NCBI GenBank assembly: GCA_028289375.1
Contig: JANQQK010000062.1
Coordinates: 1-64,000 of the forward strand
Origin: Phycisphaerae bacterium
GTDB taxonomy: Bacteria > Planctomycetota > Phycisphaerae > UBA1845
Direction of reading: 5' to 3'
DNA: 64,000 bases
Under the pieces are notes generated by a model, which worked only from the letters and a program-made list of their open reading frames with translations, made no database searches and was not told the DNA's origin. Made by a program: the position numbers and the translations under genes. Of this stretch, positions 62,601 through 64,000 are shown piece after piece. The stretch's first letter is position 1. Every line of letters starts with the position of its first letter.

Positions 62601-62719
62601 GCGTGGCTGAAACGTTGAAGCCATCCAGCGTGGCAGACTTCGATCATCGCGAGCGTGATCGTCGTGCCGACAATCAGCCCCCACATCCGCGATCGAATCG
62701 TTCCAAGCCATCCACGCAT
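59687..62719 (-). CDS. CHASE2-domain class III adenylate cyclase
   Basis: A 1010-residue membrane protein: one N-terminal helix, a large extracytoplasmic CHASE2 sensor (about 40-640), three membrane helices (about 650-730), and a class III cyclase domain (about 745-930). Metal ligands are Asp754 (FFSDLKGF) and Asp798 (NKFMGD); Lys794 and Asp871 (DYTCIGD) specify adenine; Asn880 and Arg884 (VNLAAR) support catalysis. It should make cAMP in response to an envelope signal. A TPR-like tail ends it. The FecR-domain gene directly upstream is a recurrent partner of such cyclases. Confidence 0.93.
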   Translation of the reverse strand: MRGWLGTIRSRMWGLIVGTTITLAMIEVCHAGWLQRFSHAFLDWQFRHFNPVEAHDDIVMIDLNDFAMEYVHTWPWPRRYHAQLVSTLNELGAQAILMDMFFSDPTAKRIVDPRLDPDWSVDRAGEIVGEVNLLDAVDDDGEFAAALSDAGNVYLGAIGQLYEPWYASAQLRAAVDELIELEKPDGEILPLVRASLVAAADVRSVETRDAQRLLDAMRVERLLAEQFNATMGEAADRLGWDVERVWAPAKRVVARRLMAEVLAMDENMTFAEAFTAILPDASIESTSADREDLLRGYRAVLAERAVMARAAEVPEALTGRIQILTQPVFPLDRFSRNADAGLVVLQVDHVDQVMRRVPLMADAGGRLVMHLGFALAADVMEIDVAGMAMSDGVLSFADREGGRTWRVPFDEAGRTLISWHIDADRPEWQHSFEHVPASRVMELPLLRDAIEREEGIEANHLAQFVRLSLAEAPAKYADYERLIRRRFALRRDGQDADTLTAEIETIEAQAIATVTEYGTSVAEYLADGGDASELSDDDRLAMSLVEQHKNGDTLAATRRARAELSAAVDRQREQLRPLIDGKICLFGYTATAVADTVNSPVFGEMPGVLAHANVINSMLQNRFTWPAAHWMVLLLIGASGMVTTLVTTSRDPWVSLAVMLVIAILLHVGAVAAFYYASWHVDIVGAFLASFLAWTFVTLYRQLTEERQKRAFGRSLAQYTSPAIAAQLADKVAKRSGAMDLSPVPREVTCFFSDLKGFTSISERLGASRTREILNPYLEAMSRVLIDCDGMINKFMGDGIFAFFNPPVHPVTDHAMAACEAAVRSFEALDALKDALAGGDLDAEVRALSMRVGVNSGEVFVGDYGSSSKLDYTCIGDTVNLAARLEPACKAFGVRCLISETTQRAAKDAFVTRHLGGLQVVGKTQAVQVYELLGRAGEVEADAVAYAEQFGEAVAAFQRRDWSAAAAILAKCRAIRTNDVAIDLFEANIERLQTSPPGDDWVPAIELTSK

Positions 62720-62758
62720 GCGGGCATCGTAGCCGCACGGGTGGATGATGTTAACGCT

Positions 62759-63742
62759 TTATCGTTTCATCAGGAGACGCATGTTGCGGCGCTGCACACC
62801 ACGCGGCTGCAGAACCGAGTATCGCGTCGCGCGTGAACCGCGAAGGATGTTGCCGGCAGAAAGCCGTCGAAGATTGAACGTGTTGCCGATACCGAAATCG
62901 CCCTCGGATCGCACCACGAACGGCGGACGAATGAAGGGAAGCGTTGGCGTGAACCCGATGAGGTCGATTCCGCCGACCGGGTTATCAAGCTGGGCAAACT
63001 CGCGCGCGGCGATCGTAGACCCCGGTACCAGCACGCCAGGCCCGCCCGGATTCCGAGTCGAGAACGACACTTCCTCATCGGTCAGGCCAATCGGATTGAA
63101 AAAGTCGACATACCGATCAAACAGATCTTGCTCGACCCATGCCAGCATGGCTGTCTCGGTCGTCACATACTCGCTCGGTAACACCGATCGCTCGACATCT
63201 TCCTTCTTCAACGACGCCAACACCTCGCCAAGCCCCGACCGACTCAGCGAAATCTTCACGTAGTCAATCGTCGGATTGACCACGATCTCCCAGCCGTCCG
63301 TTCCCTTCTTGGCCAGTGTCGCGACCGTTGAATCAACCACCAGATCAGTCCGACGCTCGCCCTCGGCTGACCCACCGCGAATCGCTCCGTAGCCAAGACC
63401 CAGGCGGATGGTTTCTTCGGTTTCGCTGCGGTAGAAATCGTCGATGCTCGCCAGCGTCACGCGGCGGACACTGATGACCGTGCTGTCCCCGAATTTCAAC
63501 GTCACACGCGACCGAAACGACGTCTTGATCAGCGTCCCCGCAGACAACCGATCGTCCTTCTTCACCGCCGACCAGCCGTCCGACGTATCCGCAGCCGTCC
63601 CCATCGGCGCCTTGAGCACTTTGCCCTTCACCTCCATGACGACGGCTTCGCGATTCTCGGTCGCATCCGCATCCGCGTTCGCCTGCTGCGCCAGCAGCGG
63701 CGTCGCGAGTGTCATCAAAATGAGCAGCATGCCACGAACCAT
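62759..63742 (-). CDS. FecR-domain exported protein
   Basis: A 327-residue protein with a signal peptide ending near LLAQQ. Residues about 35-190 form an FecR-like domain (VMEVKGKVLKAP, DRLSAGTLIKTSFRSRVTLK, FGDSTVISV). A proline- and arginine-rich region ends it. FecR domains of this sort are often encoded next to CHASE2 cyclases and may be the periplasmic sensing partner. The ATG at 63742 has AGGA seven bases upstream; a GTG directly before it is possible. It starts nine bases after the upstream partial gene. Confidence 0.85.
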   Translation of the reverse strand: MVRGMLLILMTLATPLLAQQANADADATENREAVVMEVKGKVLKAPMGTAADTSDGWSAVKKDDRLSAGTLIKTSFRSRVTLKFGDSTVISVRRVTLASIDDFYRSETEETIRLGLGYGAIRGGSAEGERRTDLVVDSTVATLAKKGTDGWEIVVNPTIDYVKISLSRSGLGEVLASLKKEDVERSVLPSEYVTTETAMLAWVEQDLFDRYVDFFNPIGLTDEEVSFSTRNPGGPGVLVPGSTIAAREFAQLDNPVGGIDLIGFTPTLPFIRPPFVVRSEGDFGIGNTFNLRRLSAGNILRGSRATRYSVLQPRGVQRRNMRLLMKR

Positions 63743-63751
63743 CACGCGTTC

Positions 63752-64000
63752 CTATTTCGACCCATGCGCCGGTGCGAGCAGTTCCTTCTCGCCCGATTCG
63801 AACCGACCCGTCCTGGCCAGGTAATCCTCAGCCGACCCCAACGCCCCGAGCACCTCATCACCGGTCACGACCTCATACGTCGGCCCGTAATTCATGATTC
63901 GGTAATGCACCACCTCGCGCAGGGCGAATCGACGATCGCTGAGGTGCTGATTCTGCGTCAAGAATGTACCCACCCCGTGCGGCAAGTCGCACATCTGAAA
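63752..64000 (-). CDS. C-terminal part of a gene running off the window
   Basis: At least 82 codons, open to the right edge, so the start is not seen. Visible lines are FALREVVHYRIMNYGPTYEVV and EDYLARTGRFESGEKE. No family recognised. It is upstream of the FecR-domain gene on the same strand with a gap of nine bases, so it is probably the preceding member of that operon. Confidence 0.6.
   Translation of the reverse strand, partial: FQMCDLPHGVGTFLTQNQHLSDRRFALREVVHYRIMNYGPTYEVVTGDEVLGALGSAEDYLARTGRFESGEKELLAPAHGSK

Overview
The window looks like a stretch of chromosome from a high-GC, Gram-negative-type bacterium of the Planctomycetota, probably class Phycisphaerae. This is an inference from gene content: a giant secretin with many stacked N domains, a PEP-CTERM protein, intramembrane proteases sharing a C-terminal tail, an FecR/CHASE2-cyclase pair, and both sigma-54 and ECF sigma factors. 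There are no rRNA genes, transposases, prophage genes or CRISPR arrays, and I saw no tRNA. Genes are tightly packed, often overlap by 1-16 bases, and several use TTG or GTG starts.

Layout. 1-5.0 kb: the 3' part of a secretin gene, followed by two overlapping lipoprotein genes. 5.1-6.7 kb: divergent genes for an A-type Fe-S carrier and YgfZ, then an AT-rich gap with a probable minus-strand small RNA. 7.3-10.7 kb: an ECF sigma factor, its zinc-binding anti-sigma factor and two tandem paralogous secreted proteins with an STN-like core. 10.8-14.7 kb: proC, a P5C dehydrogenase and an M20 amidohydrolase. 14.7-17.6 kb: trkH/trkA potassium uptake. 17.6-27.0 kb: a long minus-strand series holding dxr, an enlarged rseP, a degenerate HAD protein, a secreted protein, a TlpA-like thioredoxin, a DUF3311-like/SSS symporter pair, nnrE and an HExxH protein. 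27.2-29.9 kb: Nudix, rhomboid and M50 protease genes. 29.9-31.7 kb: a PEP-CTERM protein and dapB. 31.8-48.2 kb: a complete nuoA-N operon for complex I with two foreign genes inside it. 48.3-58.4 kb, minus strand: a primary-type sigma factor, rpsA, an orphan gene, cheV, rpoN, recR, ybaB, dnaX and the SRP RNA. 58.5-59.6 kb: a rearranged hicBA toxin-antitoxin module. 59.7-64 kb: a CHASE2 adenylate cyclase, an FecR-domain protein and a partial gene.

The most striking observation is the TlpA-like lipoprotein gene at 21160-21639 (minus). It reads through an in-frame TGA exactly where the first cysteine of the CPPC redox motif belongs. A 7-bp hairpin with a GTT loop follows the TGA at the spacing expected of a bacterial SECIS element. 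This is very probably a selenoprotein (UPPC) that ordinary gene calling would truncate.

Other notable points are calcium-loop-like motifs in NuoH and NuoM, four PDZ-like regions in RseP, an SRP RNA with a compensatory-substituted tip, a HicB-wHTH-HicA arrangement, a catalytically degenerate HAD protein, and a candidate small RNA at 6.8-6.9 kb. All calls were made by eye from the sequence; no database search was run.
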